Shown: positions 8,919 to 16,760 of the stretch, piece by piece
How positions within the stretch are numbered: the stretch's first letter is position 1
How the letters are laid out: each line of letters starts with the position of its first letter
NCBI GenBank assembly: GCA_947642455.1
Contig: CANRSN010000002.1
Span: 1 to 48,213 of the forward strand
DNA length: 48,213 nucleotides
Origin: an uncultured Clostridiaceae bacterium
GTDB lineage: Bacteria > Bacillota > Clostridia > TANB77 > CAG-508
Direction: 5' to 3'
Program-made: the position numbers and the translations under genes
Notes under the pieces: model-generated
Seen by the model: only the letters and a program-made list of their open reading frames with translations
The model's database searches: none
What the model was told of the DNA's origin: nothing

Positions 8919-9362
8919 TTACTTATAAAATCTTAATGTGATTTCATTGTGCCCACTACCAGATGCGAGAAGAACTTTAATATCCCAAGTACCCATATCC
9001 ATAGGAGAAACATAAGTAATTGCTGCCCATTCTCCTTTACCAACAGCAGTAAAACTTCTGTGATCTCCAGTTTCTCTGTTGTCAAGTCTAATTGTAACAT
9101 TACCACTTGAACCAGTAATGTTATAATGTATTGTTGAAGCTTTACCTTCTAAAGTTACTTCACCAACATATGTGCCTTGAGTAAGATTTATATTCTTATC
9201 ATGAAAATATCCAACTAAAGTTGAACGACTCTCAACAGCATTATCGCTTTCTGTGCTAACTACTTCTTGTGTTGGTTCTGCTGCCATTACAGTAGAAATA
9301 TTTGTTAAAAATAAAACACCCACTATGGTAGCAATTGCAATTGATTTAAAGAAATTACGCAT
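8919..9362 (-). CDS. Small secreted beta-rich protein next to ABC transporter
   Basis: A 147-residue exported protein. MRNFFKSIAIATIVGVLFLT and the following residues form a signal peptide with probable cleavage after VMA near residue 27. The mature part is a single beta-rich domain (Thr, Gly, Val strands, ending NEITLRFYK) that resembles pre-peptidase C-terminal or jelly-roll domains. There are no Cys pairs and no catalytic motif. The ribosome site AGGAGG lies just before ATG 9362. The gene has a near-consensus promoter with a 14-bp palindrome between -35 and -10, so expression is probably controlled by a dimeric repressor. It precedes an FtsX-type transporter on the same strand. It may be a partner or substrate of that transporter, which is an inference. 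Function is unknown. Confidence 0.72.
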   Translation of the reverse strand: MRNFFKSIAIATIVGVLFLTNISTVMAAEPTQEVVSTESDNAVESRSTLVGYFHDKNINLTQGTYVGEVTLEGKASTIHYNITGSSGNVTIRLDNRETGDHRSFTAVGKGEWAAITYVSPMDMGTWDIKVLLASGSGHNEITLRFYK

Positions 9363-9433
9363 TTAAACATCCTCCTATTATTAAATTAATTGCACATTCG
9401 TATTTATTTTCTACTAATTTTTAAACTAAAAGT

Positions 9434-9462
9434 ATTATATTACTATATAGTAAAATTGTCAA
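9434..9462 (-). promoter_or_regulatory. Sigma-A promoter with palindromic operator in the spacer
   Basis: On the minus strand TTGACA (9457-9462), a 17-base spacer and TATAAT (9434-9439) form a consensus promoter. The spacer contains TTACTATATAGTAA (9440-9453), a perfect 14-bp palindrome, positioned so that a bound dimer would block RNA polymerase. It resembles GntR (YtrA) or BlaI-type operators, but no such regulator lies nearby. Positions 9480-9589 are AT-rich, with three AAAAAATGTAAA-like repeats and no gene. Confidence 0.8.
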
Positions 9463-9589
9463 TACAAATATTACAAAAAATGTAAAAAAAATTCAAAAAA
9501 ATGTAAATAACAAGAAAAAAATGTAAATAAAATAATTCATAAAACAATGAAATGCGAATATAAATATATAAAAAAGGACAAGGTAAAAA

Positions 9590-9708
9590 TGGGACGGAGC
9601 AAATCGGGACAAAAATGTCTCAAAAGGGACGGACCGATGTAACATAAATGTAATATTACAATAGTCCGTCCCTTTTGGGACATTTTTGTCCTAATTTGCT
9701 CCGTCCCA
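9590..9708. repeat. GGGACGGAGC-type palindromic repeat, complete copy 1
   Basis: A 119-bp near-perfect palindrome. The left arm starts TGGGACGGAGCAAATCGGGA and the right arm ends TTTGCTCCGTCCCA. The centre (GATGTAACATAAATGTAATA...) is shared with the copy at 13961-14117. It lies 24 bases before the calcium ATPase start, and an in-frame ATG inside it is not the gene start. In RNA it would form a very stable hairpin in the 5' leader. Confidence 0.85.
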
Positions 9709-9731
9709 AAATTACAAAGGAGAGTGTTATT

Positions 9732-12590
9732 ATGTGGTGTACAAAAAGTATAAAAGAAGTAGAGGAGAACTTTAGGACCAAAAAGGAATATGGTATAACA
9801 GAAGAAGAGGCAAAAAAGCGACTAGAGCATTTTGGAGAAAATAAACTAGCAGATAAAAAGAAAGAGAGCATATTTATAAGATTCATAAAACAGTTTAATG
9901 ATTTTATGATAATAATTTTAATAGCAGCATCAGTAATATCGGCACTAGTAGCAAAATTTGATGGAAGTGGAGACTACATAGATTCAATTATAATAATAGC
10001 AATAGTAATATTTAATAGTATAATGGGATTAGTGCAAGAAGCAAAAGCAGAGAAATCTTTAGAAGCATTAAAAAGCATGACAGCGCCACTGGCAAGAGTA
10101 AGAAGAAATGGAAAACTAATAACAATAAAAGCAGTAGAAGTAGTACCAGGTGATATAATACAATTAGAAAGTGGAAATTATGTACCAGCAGATGCAAGAG
10201 TAATAAGTGCATCAAACTTAAAAGTAGATGAAGCAAGCTTAACAGGGGAAACATTGCCAGTAAGCAAAGAAGCAAATATTGAATTAAAAAGTGGTGTAGC
10301 ATTAGGTGATATGGTAAACATGGTATTTTCATCCACAATAGTAGTAAATGGTCATGGAGAAGCAATAGTAACAGAAACTGGAATGAATACAAAAGTAGGA
10401 AAAATAGCAAACATGATAATAACAGATGAAACTCCACAAACTCCAATACAAAAGAAGTTAGCAGGAGTAGGGAAGACATTAGGTATAGGTTGTATATTAA
10501 TATGTGTAGCAATATTTATAATAGGATTATTCAAAAAAATACCTATGATAGAAATGTTTATGACTTCAGTAGGTCTTGCAGTTGCTGCCATTCCAGAGGG
10601 GTTGCCTGCTATAGTAACAATAATGTTATCAATTGGTGTAACTAAAATGGCAAAGAAAAATAGCATAATAAGAAGATTACCAGCAGTTGAGACTCTAGGT
10701 AGCAGTAGTGTAATATGTTCAGATAAAACAGGAACCCTAACTCAAAATAAAATGCAAGTAGTAGAAATTTGGACAAAATGGGACGGAGCAAATTGGGACA
10801 AAAATGTCCCAAAAGGGACAGACCAATGTAATAATTGTCAAAATGTAAGTATGGTGCAATATAATAGAAATAATGCAAATGTAGGTATAAGTCAATATAA
10901 TAGAGATAATACAAATGTAGATATAAGTCAATATAACAAAAATAATACGAATATAAATATAAATCAATATAATAGAAATAATACAAATGTAAATATGAGT
11001 CAATATAGTAATGGAGTTAATACAATTGAATTAGCATCTATGTGTACAGATGTGGAAATAGAGGGAAATCAAGCAGTAGGAGAACCAACAGAGGTTGCAA
11101 TAGTAAATTGTGCAATAGGTATGAATATTAATAAAGATAACTTATATAGGCAAAAACCTAGAATTGCTGATATACCATTTGATTCTACCAGAAAAATGAT
11201 GAGTACAATACATAAAAATGGTACAGATTATTTGGTTATTACAAAAGGAGCACCAGATGTTTTAATAAAAAAATGTACTAGATATTATGATGGAATTAAT
11301 GTAAAAAACATTGATTCATCATATATAAAGCAAATAGAAAATGCAAACCAACAAATGGCAGATAGAGCATTAAGAGTAATTGCAGTTGCATACAAAAATA
11401 TTAGTAATATATCAAATAAAATAGAAAGCTGTAATATAGAAAATGATTTAATATTTGCAGGATTAATTGGAATGATTGATCCGCCAAGAGAAGGTGTAAA
11501 AGAAGCTGTAGCAACTTGTAGGAAAGCAGGAATAAAAACAGTTATGATAACAGGAGATCATATAGCAACAGCGACAGCAATAGCAAGGGATTTAGGTATA
11601 TTAAGAACAGGGAATTTAGCAATTACAGGAAGTGAATTAGATTTAATCTCCCAAAGTGAATTAGAGAAAAACATAATGAGGTATTCAGTATTTGCAAGAG
11701 TTTCACCTGAGCACAAAGTAAGAATAGTTAAAGCATTTCAAAGTACAGGAGCAGTAGTTGCAATGACAGGTGATGGCGTAAATGATGCACCAGCATTAAA
11801 AAATGCAGACATAGGAATTGCAATGGGAAAAAATGGGACAGATGTTGCCAAAAATGCAGCAGATATGGTATTAGCAGATGATAATTTTATTACCATTGTA
11901 GAGGCAGTAAAACAAGGAAGAAATATTTTTGAAAATATTAGAAAAGCAATACATTTCTTAATTGCTACTAATATTGGCGAAATAGTAACAATATTTATAG
12001 GTATATTATTAGGATTAAAGAGTCCATTATTAGCAATACAATTATTGTGGATTAATTTAGTTACAGACTCACTTCCAGCAATAGCTTTAGGACTAGAAAA
12101 ACCAGACAAAAATATAATGGATAGAAAGCCTAGAGATTCTAAAAAAGGTTTATTTGCAGATGGACTATGGAGTAAAATTTTTGTTGAAGGAATAATGCTT
12201 GGAATGCTTACATTATTTGCATTTAGTCTTGGAAACAATTTGTATGGAATAGAAGTTGGAAGAACAATGGCGTTTGTTTCGCTAGGAATGTTAGAACTTG
12301 TACATAGTTTTAATATAAAAAGTGATGAATCGATATTTAAAGGAGGAGTATTTGGAAATAAATATTTGATAGGTGCATTTATATTAGGAGCATTATTACA
12401 AGTTATAGTTGTTATAATACCAGCTATTGCAGATGTATTTAGTTTAGTGCCATTAAATGGAACTCAATGGCTATATACAGCTTTAATTTCAATAACACCA
12501 ATAGTTATTATGGAGATCCAAAAATGGATTAATGAAATAAAATTTGGCAAAAGAGTATATGTAAGTACAAAAATCAATAGATATGAATAA
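9732..12590 (+). CDS. P2A-type calcium-transporting ATPase with inserted repeat
   Basis: A 952-residue cation pump of the PacL/SERCA class, expected to expel Ca2+ across the membrane using ATP. Features: N-terminal cation ATPase domain, actuator TGE (LTGETLPVSKE), M4 AAIPEGLPA near residue 288, phosphorylation motif DKTGTLT at 331, KGAPD in the N domain, TGDGVNDAP near 679, and M5/M6 with TNIGE and NLVTDSLPA. Just after DKTGTLT, at 10779-10824 (residues 350-364), lies an in-frame copy of a palindromic DNA repeat, translated WDGANWDKNVPKGTD. Four 12-residue repeats (QYNRNNANVGIS type, residues 376-423) follow. Both replace a variable N-domain loop, so activity is probably kept. ATG 9732 follows AAGGAGAG. 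The upstream in-frame ATG lies in the repeat. Confidence 0.93.
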   Translation: MWCTKSIKEVEENFRTKKEYGITEEEAKKRLEHFGENKLADKKKESIFIRFIKQFNDFMIIILIAASVISALVAKFDGSGDYIDSIIIIAIVIFNSIMGLVQEAKAEKSLEALKSMTAPLARVRRNGKLITIKAVEVVPGDIIQLESGNYVPADARVISASNLKVDEASLTGETLPVSKEANIELKSGVALGDMVNMVFSSTIVVNGHGEAIVTETGMNTKVGKIANMIITDETPQTPIQKKLAGVGKTLGIGCILICVAIFIIGLFKKIPMIEMFMTSVGLAVAAIPEGLPAIVTIMLSIGVTKMAKKNSIIRRLPAVETLGSSSVICSDKTGTLTQNKMQVVEIWTKWDGANWDKNVPKGTDQCNNCQNVSMVQYNRNNANVGISQYNRDNTNVDISQYNKNNTNININQYNRNNTNVNMSQYSNGVNTIELASMCTDVEIEGNQAVGEPTEVAIVNCAIGMNINKDNLYRQKPRIADIPFDSTRKMMSTIHKNGTDYLVITKGAPDVLIKKCTRYYDGINVKNIDSSYIKQIENANQQMADRALRVIAVAYKNISNISNKIESCNIENDLIFAGLIGMIDPPREGVKEAVATCRKAGIKTVMITGDHIATATAIARDLGILRTGNLAITGSELDLISQSELEKNIMRYSVFARVSPEHKVRIVKAFQSTGAVVAMTGDGVNDAPALKNADIGIAMGKNGTDVAKNAADMVLADDNFITIVEAVKQGRNIFENIRKAIHFLIATNIGEIVTIFIGILLGLKSPLLAIQLLWINLVTDSLPAIALGLEKPDKNIMDRKPRDSKKGLFADGLWSKIFVEGIMLGMLTLFAFSLGNNLYGIEVGRTMAFVSLGMLELVHSFNIKSDESIFKGGVFGNKYLIGAFILGALLQVIVVIIPAIADVFSLVPLNGTQWLYTALISITPIVIMEIQKWINEIKFGKRVYVSTKINRYE
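10779..10824 (+). repeat. Half of the GGGACGGAGC palindrome inside the ATPase gene
   Basis: The segment TGGGACGGAGCAAATTGGGA...CCCAAAAGGGACAGACC matches the left arm of the intergenic palindromes at 9590 and 13961. It is read in the frame TGG GAC GGA GCA, without stops. Confidence 0.9.
10857..11000 (+). repeat. 36-bp tandem repeat (4 units) coding for QYN..N repeats
   Basis: Four consecutive 36-base units begin at 10857, 10893, 10929 and 10965, each starting CAATATAA and encoding QYN(R/K)(N/D)N(A/T)N(V/I).(I/M)(S/N). A partial unit (QYSNG) follows. They adjoin the palindromic half-repeat in the ATPase N domain. The peptides are Asn-rich and probably disordered. Confidence 0.9.
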
Positions 12591-12811
12591 AACAGTAGCC
12601 TTGGCACATGTATTTTTATGAAGGTGTCATAGTAAAAAATTGCATTCACTTTTAATTGAAAAAACAGAGGATGTAACACTACTGAAAAAAGGAAAAAAAA
12701 GAAAATCAAAGAAAAGTGAAGGAAAAAAGAGGAAAATTACCAAAAAACAGTAAAAAGAATAGCAAAAACGAGATAAAACGACTATATTTTGGAATAAAAG
12801 GAATATAAAAT

Positions 12812-12861
12812 TTGAAATTGCTAAAAATATATAGTATAATATTATTGTTATGTGTCATAAC
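12812..12861 (+). promoter_or_regulatory. Promoter and palindrome upstream of M23 peptidase
   Basis: TTGAAA (12812-12817), a 17-base spacer and TATAAT (12835-12840) form a good promoter. A GTTATG-TGT-CATAAC palindrome (12847-12861) sits at the expected transcription start and may be an operator. The rest of the gap, 12591-12811, is purine-rich and I see no gene in it. Confidence 0.7.
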
Positions 12862-12883
12862 ATAAAAAGGAGTGTGAAAGCTT

Positions 12884-13858
12884 ATTTTTAGCATAAAATT
12901 TAAAAATTATATAAAAATTTTAGTTAAAGTTGTAAGTTTACCAATAATTGCATTAATCATAATTTTTGCAATGACTATGTCAAAATATGAATTGGCGTAT
13001 AAAGTAACAATCTCAGGTGAAGAGGTAGGTTATATCTCAAGTAAAAGCCAATTTGAGCAACTAATCAACAATGAAATATTAAATCCAGATGAGGAAAATG
13101 TAGCATATGTAGATATAAATGTAGAGCCAGAATATCATATTACTTTAGCAGATATAGATGACACAGATGAAGAAAAAATATTTGCTAAAATAAAAGAAAA
13201 CTCAGTTACAACATATAGATTATATGCTATAGCAATAAATGGAGAAAATAAAACATATGTAAATGGTAAAGAAGAGGCAGAACAGGCAGTAGCAGACTTA
13301 AAACAAGAATATGAAGGAAAATTGACAGAAACAGAAATATCTGTACAAGAATTATATACACAAAACTTAGAAACTTTAGCTACAGTAGAAGTAGCATCAG
13401 CAGTATCAGCGATGGAAGAGGAGTTAAATGTAAAAGTACAATATGAAGAAGCAAAAAAAGCTGCAACATTAGATGGAGTCTATTTTGCAACAAAACCAGT
13501 TAGTGGAAATATAACATCAAGGTTTGGTGCAGTTGAAAGTATAAGAGACCATGTACATCAAGGAATGGATATTGCAGCCCCAGGAGGAACACCAATAGTT
13601 GCAGCAGCAGATGGAACAGTAACATTTGCAGGATGGAGTGGAGGTTATGGTAATTTACTTATAATTTCTCATGGAAATGGAATTCAAACCTATTATGGTC
13701 ATTGTAGCAAATTGTATGCTTCAGTAGGTCAAACTGTATCAGCAGGAGAAAAGATTGCAGCAGTTGGTACAACAGGCTACTCAACAGGTAATCACCTACA
13801 TTTTGAAATACGTAAAAATGGTAAACAAGTAAATCCACAAAAATATGTATATAAGTAA
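12884..13858 (+). CDS. Membrane-anchored M23 (LytM-type) peptidoglycan peptidase
   Basis: The C-terminal half is a classic M23 zinc endopeptidase domain, expected to cut peptide cross-links in the cell wall: HQGMDIAAPGGTPI carries the His and Asp ligands, and HLHFEIRKNGK carries the HxH motif. Before it lie a basic hydrophobic anchor and a coiled, Glu-rich region with a YVNGKEEAEQAV segment. The first ATG in frame is 12971, but the frame is open upstream to 12878. That stretch encodes FSIKFKNYIKILVKVVSLP and IIALIIIFAM, an obvious membrane anchor, and AAAAGGAG lies at 12865-12872. No ATG, GTG or TTG is available there, so I propose ATT at 12884 as start (324 aa). If 12971 is used, the anchor is lost (295 aa). 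Confidence 0.85.
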   Translation: MFSIKFKNYIKILVKVVSLPIIALIIIFAMTMSKYELAYKVTISGEEVGYISSKSQFEQLINNEILNPDEENVAYVDINVEPEYHITLADIDDTDEEKIFAKIKENSVTTYRLYAIAINGENKTYVNGKEEAEQAVADLKQEYEGKLTETEISVQELYTQNLETLATVEVASAVSAMEEELNVKVQYEEAKKAATLDGVYFATKPVSGNITSRFGAVESIRDHVHQGMDIAAPGGTPIVAAADGTVTFAGWSGGYGNLLIISHGNGIQTYYGHCSKLYASVGQTVSAGEKIAAVGTTGYSTGNHLHFEIRKNGKQVNPQKYVYK

Positions 13859-13886
13859 AAAACAAAATAAAAATATAAAAAATGTA

Positions 13887-13931
13887 CAATATACAATAGA
13901 ATTTATAATTGTTCTATTGTATATTTTTTGT
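13887..13931 (+). terminator. Intrinsic terminator of the M23 peptidase gene
   Basis: ATATACAATAGAA pairs with TTCTATTGTATAT around a ten-base loop, followed by TTTTTTG. It begins about 30 bases after the stop codon. Confidence 0.85.
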
Positions 13932-13944
13932 GGTAATGGCACGG

Positions 13945-13986
13945 GGTAAAATGGGACAGGTAAAATGGGACGGGTAAAATGGGACG
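13945..13986. repeat. 14-bp tandem repeat, three units
   Basis: GGTAAAATGGGACA, then GGTAAAATGGGACG twice, lead directly into the palindrome at 13961-14117. The right side carries the complement of the last units (ATTTTACCCGTCCCATTTTA), so the palindrome has grown outward by this unit. Confidence 0.8.
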
Positions 13987-14117
13987 GAGCAAATCGGGAC
14001 AAAAATGTCCCAAAAGGGACAGGCCAATGTAACATAAATGTAATATTACAATAGTCTGTCCCTTTTGGGACATTTTTGTCCCGATTTGCTCCGTCCCATT
14101 TTACCCGTCCCATTTTA
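13961..14117. repeat. GGGACGGAGC-type palindromic repeat, complete copy 2
   Basis: A 157-bp palindrome, longer than copy 1 by the 14-bp unit on each side, with the same centre (AATGTAACATAAATGTAATA...). It sits between the M23 peptidase terminator and a minus-strand terminator, and no gene overlaps it. Confidence 0.88.
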
Positions 14118-14126
14118 TCACATTAA

Positions 14127-14155
14127 AAACCAGCTACATGTATAGCTGGTTTCTG
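14127..14155 (-). terminator. Intrinsic terminator downstream of htrA
   Basis: AAACCAGCTA and TAGCTGGTTT form a perfect 10-bp stem around a six-base loop. On the minus strand it is followed by TTTTTAATG. It lies past the end of the protease gene. A second inverted repeat, AGTTAGTAAG...CTTACTAACT (about 14184-14215, containing GTAAGTACTTAC), lies between it and the gene. Confidence 0.75.
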
Positions 14156-14321
14156 AAAATAAAAGGGGATGTTTTTCATATCTAGTTAGTAAGAAGGGTA
14201 AGTACTTACTAACTGTATATAATATACCAATTAAATTTGTCTATTTTGTGAACAAAAAGTGTAGTTTTTGAAATAGATTTCTTAACATTTTCTTAATAAA
14301 ATAAAAGGTAGTAAGTAAATA

Positions 14322-15611
14322 TTATTGTTCTTGCAAAGTTAAAGTTAATTCTTTTTCAGTGCCATTTCTGTTTACTTTAATTTTTAATTCATCTCCAATA
14401 TTATGAGAATTTTTAATATCATTTATTTCTTCCATGGTAGTAATTTTTTTGCCATCTACTTCAATAATAACATCACCATTTCTAACATCAGCTTTTTGAG
14501 CAGCAGAAAAGTCGTCAACTCTAAGTACATATACGCCAATAACTAGATTATTTGCTCTTGCAGTTGCTTCGTCTAGGTTTTTTCCAGTAATGCCAATATA
14601 AGGTCTTTTTACTTTATTATATTGAATCAAGTCTTCAGTAATTTTTTTAGTTGAGTTAATAGGAATAGCAAAACCTAAGCCTTCAACTCCAGTTCCTTGT
14701 AATTTTAAAGTATTAATACCAATAACTTGACCATTACTATTAACCAAAGCTCCTCCACTATTGCCTGAGTTTATAGCAGCATCAGTTTGAATTAAAGTAA
14801 ATACTTTTCCGTCACTAGTAACTTGTCTATTTGTAGCACTAATAATACCAGCAGAAACGCTATTTTCCATGCCAAGAGGGTTTCCAATTGCCATAGCAAA
14901 TTCTCCAACCTGAACAGCATCTGAGTCGCCAAGTTCAGCAGCAGGCAGACCAGTTTTGTCTATTTTGATAACAGCTAAATCTGTTTGTTCATCTGTACCG
15001 ATAACTTTAGCGGAATATTCGGTAGAATCGTTATATAAATAAACACTTACTTTAGTTGCTTCACCTAATTCATAGTAGTAAGAAGATGAAGAAGAATTTA
15101 AAATGTGATTATTTGTTAATATATAGCCATCTTCACTAATAATAATTCCAGAGCCCTCAGCTGTTGCTGTTTGAGGGGAATTTCTGTAGAAAATAGAGTT
15201 TACAGAATATTCAACTTTAATACCAACTATAGATGGGCGAACTTTGGCTGCTACAGAAGTACCAGTTTCAGAATAGTTAGCTAGAGATACAAGATTTGTA
15301 TTAATGTTATTATTATTTGTTGTGGATTGTGTTGTTGTAGTAGATAGTGTAGATGTTTGTGAACCTAAAAATTGTTTTTTGATAGTAGGAACTCCAAAAC
15401 ATACTCCTAACACTAAACTGGTACCTAATATGCCAGATACAAAAGGTAAGACTATGTTTATACCAAAATTAAAATTACTCTTAGGTTTATAATTGAATTC
15501 TCCTACAGGCTTATAATTTGTATTTTTTTGAGTATTTTCTTTTTGTTGATTTCCATTTATAATTATAGGTTTACCTTCATTTGTTTGATTATTTTGATTA
15601 TTTTCATTCAT
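14322..15611 (-). CDS. htrA: HtrA/DegP-type membrane serine protease with PDZ domain
   Basis: A 429-residue surface quality-control protease. Layout: an Asn/Gln-rich cytoplasmic N terminus (1-48), one membrane helix (about 51-73), a Ser/Thr/Asn linker, then a trypsin-like domain with catalytic His169 (LTNNHIL), Asp211 (EQTDLAV) and Ser285 (NSGNSGGAL), and a C-terminal PDZ domain (about 330-425, with GITGKNLDEA and GDVIIEVDGKKI). This is the usual Firmicute HtrA plan of single anchor, protease and one PDZ. GAAAGGAAG precedes ATG 15611. It is monocistronic, with a terminator on its 3' side. A possible promoter (TTGTAT, 18 bases, TACAAT) lies about 60 bases upstream. Confidence 0.94.
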   Translation of the reverse strand: MNENNQNNQTNEGKPIIINGNQQKENTQKNTNYKPVGEFNYKPKSNFNFGINIVLPFVSGILGTSLVLGVCFGVPTIKKQFLGSQTSTLSTTTTQSTTNNNNINTNLVSLANYSETGTSVAAKVRPSIVGIKVEYSVNSIFYRNSPQTATAEGSGIIISEDGYILTNNHILNSSSSSYYYELGEATKVSVYLYNDSTEYSAKVIGTDEQTDLAVIKIDKTGLPAAELGDSDAVQVGEFAMAIGNPLGMENSVSAGIISATNRQVTSDGKVFTLIQTDAAINSGNSGGALVNSNGQVIGINTLKLQGTGVEGLGFAIPINSTKKITEDLIQYNKVKRPYIGITGKNLDEATARANNLVIGVYVLRVDDFSAAQKADVRNGDVIIEVDGKKITTMEEINDIKNSHNIGDELKIKVNRNGTEKELTLTLQEQ

Positions 15612-15700
15612 TTGATAACTTCCTTTCGATTTTAAAATTTGTTACTTACATTGTAACCTAAATTAGTTTTATAATACAATAAAAATGTGAAGAATTTGTG

Positions 15701-15785
15701 AAAAGAGTGTAATTAAATGTTACAATTCATAAACAAAAAATATTATATTGCTTAAATAGAACATTAAGCTGTGAATTATAACAAA
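15701..15785. repeat. Core-less, decayed copy of the palindromic MITE-like element
   Basis: Left side AAAAGAGTGTAATTAAATGT-TACAATTCAT and right side AATATTATATTGC...GTGAATTATAACAAA match the outer arms of the element at 21647-21867 imperfectly. The GC-rich core is absent. The remainder of 15612-15860 holds only the htrA upstream region and a 25-base repeat. Confidence 0.55.
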
Positions 15786-15807
15786 CGTTCCATACAAAAT
15801 TGCTAAA
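15783..15807. repeat. 25-base dispersed repeat, copy 2
   Basis: It matches 5769-5793 with one mismatch. It begins at the end of the decayed palindromic element. Confidence 0.6.
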
Positions 15808-15886
15808 GTAACTTTGGCGGTGAACAAAGACGAGACATGAAAAGTAATCTAAAAGGTCTTTTTGTTCTGTTGGAAAAAAATAAGTC

Positions 15887-15915
15887 TTGATTTTCTAATA
15901 GTAAGCATATATAAT
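15887..15915 (+). promoter_or_regulatory. Sigma-A promoter of the pilin-like gene
   Basis: TTGATT (15887-15892), 17 bases, TATAAT (15910-15915), 31 bases before ATG 15946. Confidence 0.75.
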
Positions 15916-15945
15916 ATAATAACTAGAAAAAAGGAAGGATGTACA

Positions 15946-16593
15946 ATGAAAAACGAAAAAGGAATGTCATTTTTAATGTTAGTAATAATAATTGTAGTTA
16001 TAATTGCACTAATAGGAGTTATAATTTTTTTCACACTAAAAGGCTATAAGCAAGAGGAGTTTGAGAGCACAAGAACAGATATGTTAAAAATAGAAGGAAG
16101 AATAAAAGTGCTATCAGAAAGTGCAACAGCTAAAAAAGATGAAACTTTAAAAAAAGGAACAAAACTTAGTGAACTAGAGGAAAATGAACTAATAAAAGAG
16201 GTTATAGAAAAAGGAATAGTATCAAAGGAAGAGGAAAACTATAGTGAATACTACAGTTTAAGTAAAGAAAATTTAGAAGAAATAGGATTAAATTCTATAG
16301 AAATATCAAATGGAAATAGTGTAATAGTAAACTATAAAACGCATGAAGTAATATATACAGAAGGGATAAAAATAAAAGATAAAGAATACTTTAAATTATC
16401 TGAATTAAATAGAATAAAAGAAGAAAGCGAAATCGCTTTAAATGAACAGGCAGTAGAAAAGGAAAAGCAAACAGAACAAGAGAATTCTGAGCAAACTGAA
16501 AACATACAACAAACAGAAGAACAACCAGCACAAGAACAGCCAACACAAGAGCAGGAAACTCAACCACAGCAGACAGAAGAACAAGAAACATAG
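15946..16593 (+). CDS. Pilin-like membrane protein with Gln/Glu-rich tail
   Basis: A 215-residue protein that begins MKNEKGMSFLMLVIIIVVII, which looks like a class III prepilin signal (basic, Gly, then a long hydrophobic helix). After the helix comes a mixed alpha/beta region (residues about 33-165, with YKTHEVIYTEG resembling type IV pilin-like proteins of Clostridia) and a C-terminal low-complexity tail rich in Gln, Glu, Thr and Pro. The normally conserved Glu at mature position 5 is Met here, so assembly into a pilus is doubtful. It may be a minor pseudopilin or simply a single-pass membrane protein. AAGGAAGGATG precedes ATG 15946. An in-frame upstream ATG at 15862 lies within the promoter and is rejected. 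Confidence 0.6.
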   Translation: MKNEKGMSFLMLVIIIVVIIALIGVIIFFTLKGYKQEEFESTRTDMLKIEGRIKVLSESATAKKDETLKKGTKLSELEENELIKEVIEKGIVSKEEENYSEYYSLSKENLEEIGLNSIEISNGNSVIVNYKTHEVIYTEGIKIKDKEYFKLSELNRIKEESEIALNEQAVEKEKQTEQENSEQTENIQQTEEQPAQEQPTQEQETQPQQTEEQET

Positions 16594-16698
16594 ATGTCTT
16601 AATTATAGCTTACGTACATATGAATAATTGTGATTGTATACTATGAATAAACCAGCAAAAAAATTGTACTATTTCTCACCATGAATAAACATAAAATG

Positions 16699-16727
16699 TT
16701 TACAAATGCAGAAAAACATGATATAAT
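16699..16727 (+). promoter_or_regulatory. Sigma-A promoter of the unknown gene pair
   Basis: TTTACA (16699-16704), 17 bases, TATAAT (16722-16727), 33 bases before ATG 16761. Confidence 0.75.
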
Positions 16728-16760
16728 CCATAAAAATATATAATAATTTATGGAGTAAAA

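Noticed and set aside
9675-9731. Upstream ATG extending the calcium ATPase by 19 residues
   Set aside because: It lies inside the intergenic palindrome and has no ribosome site. AAGGAGAG precedes ATG 9732.
10857-11000. 36-bp repeats that could be taken for a CRISPR array
   Set aside because: The units are contiguous with no spacers, keep the reading frame and encode a peptide repeat inside the ATPase.
14182-14215. Inverted repeat AGTTAGTAAG...CTTACTAACT as an operator for a plus-strand gene
   Set aside because: A TATAAT follows it, but no plus-strand gene lies downstream. It is more likely part of the htrA 3' region.
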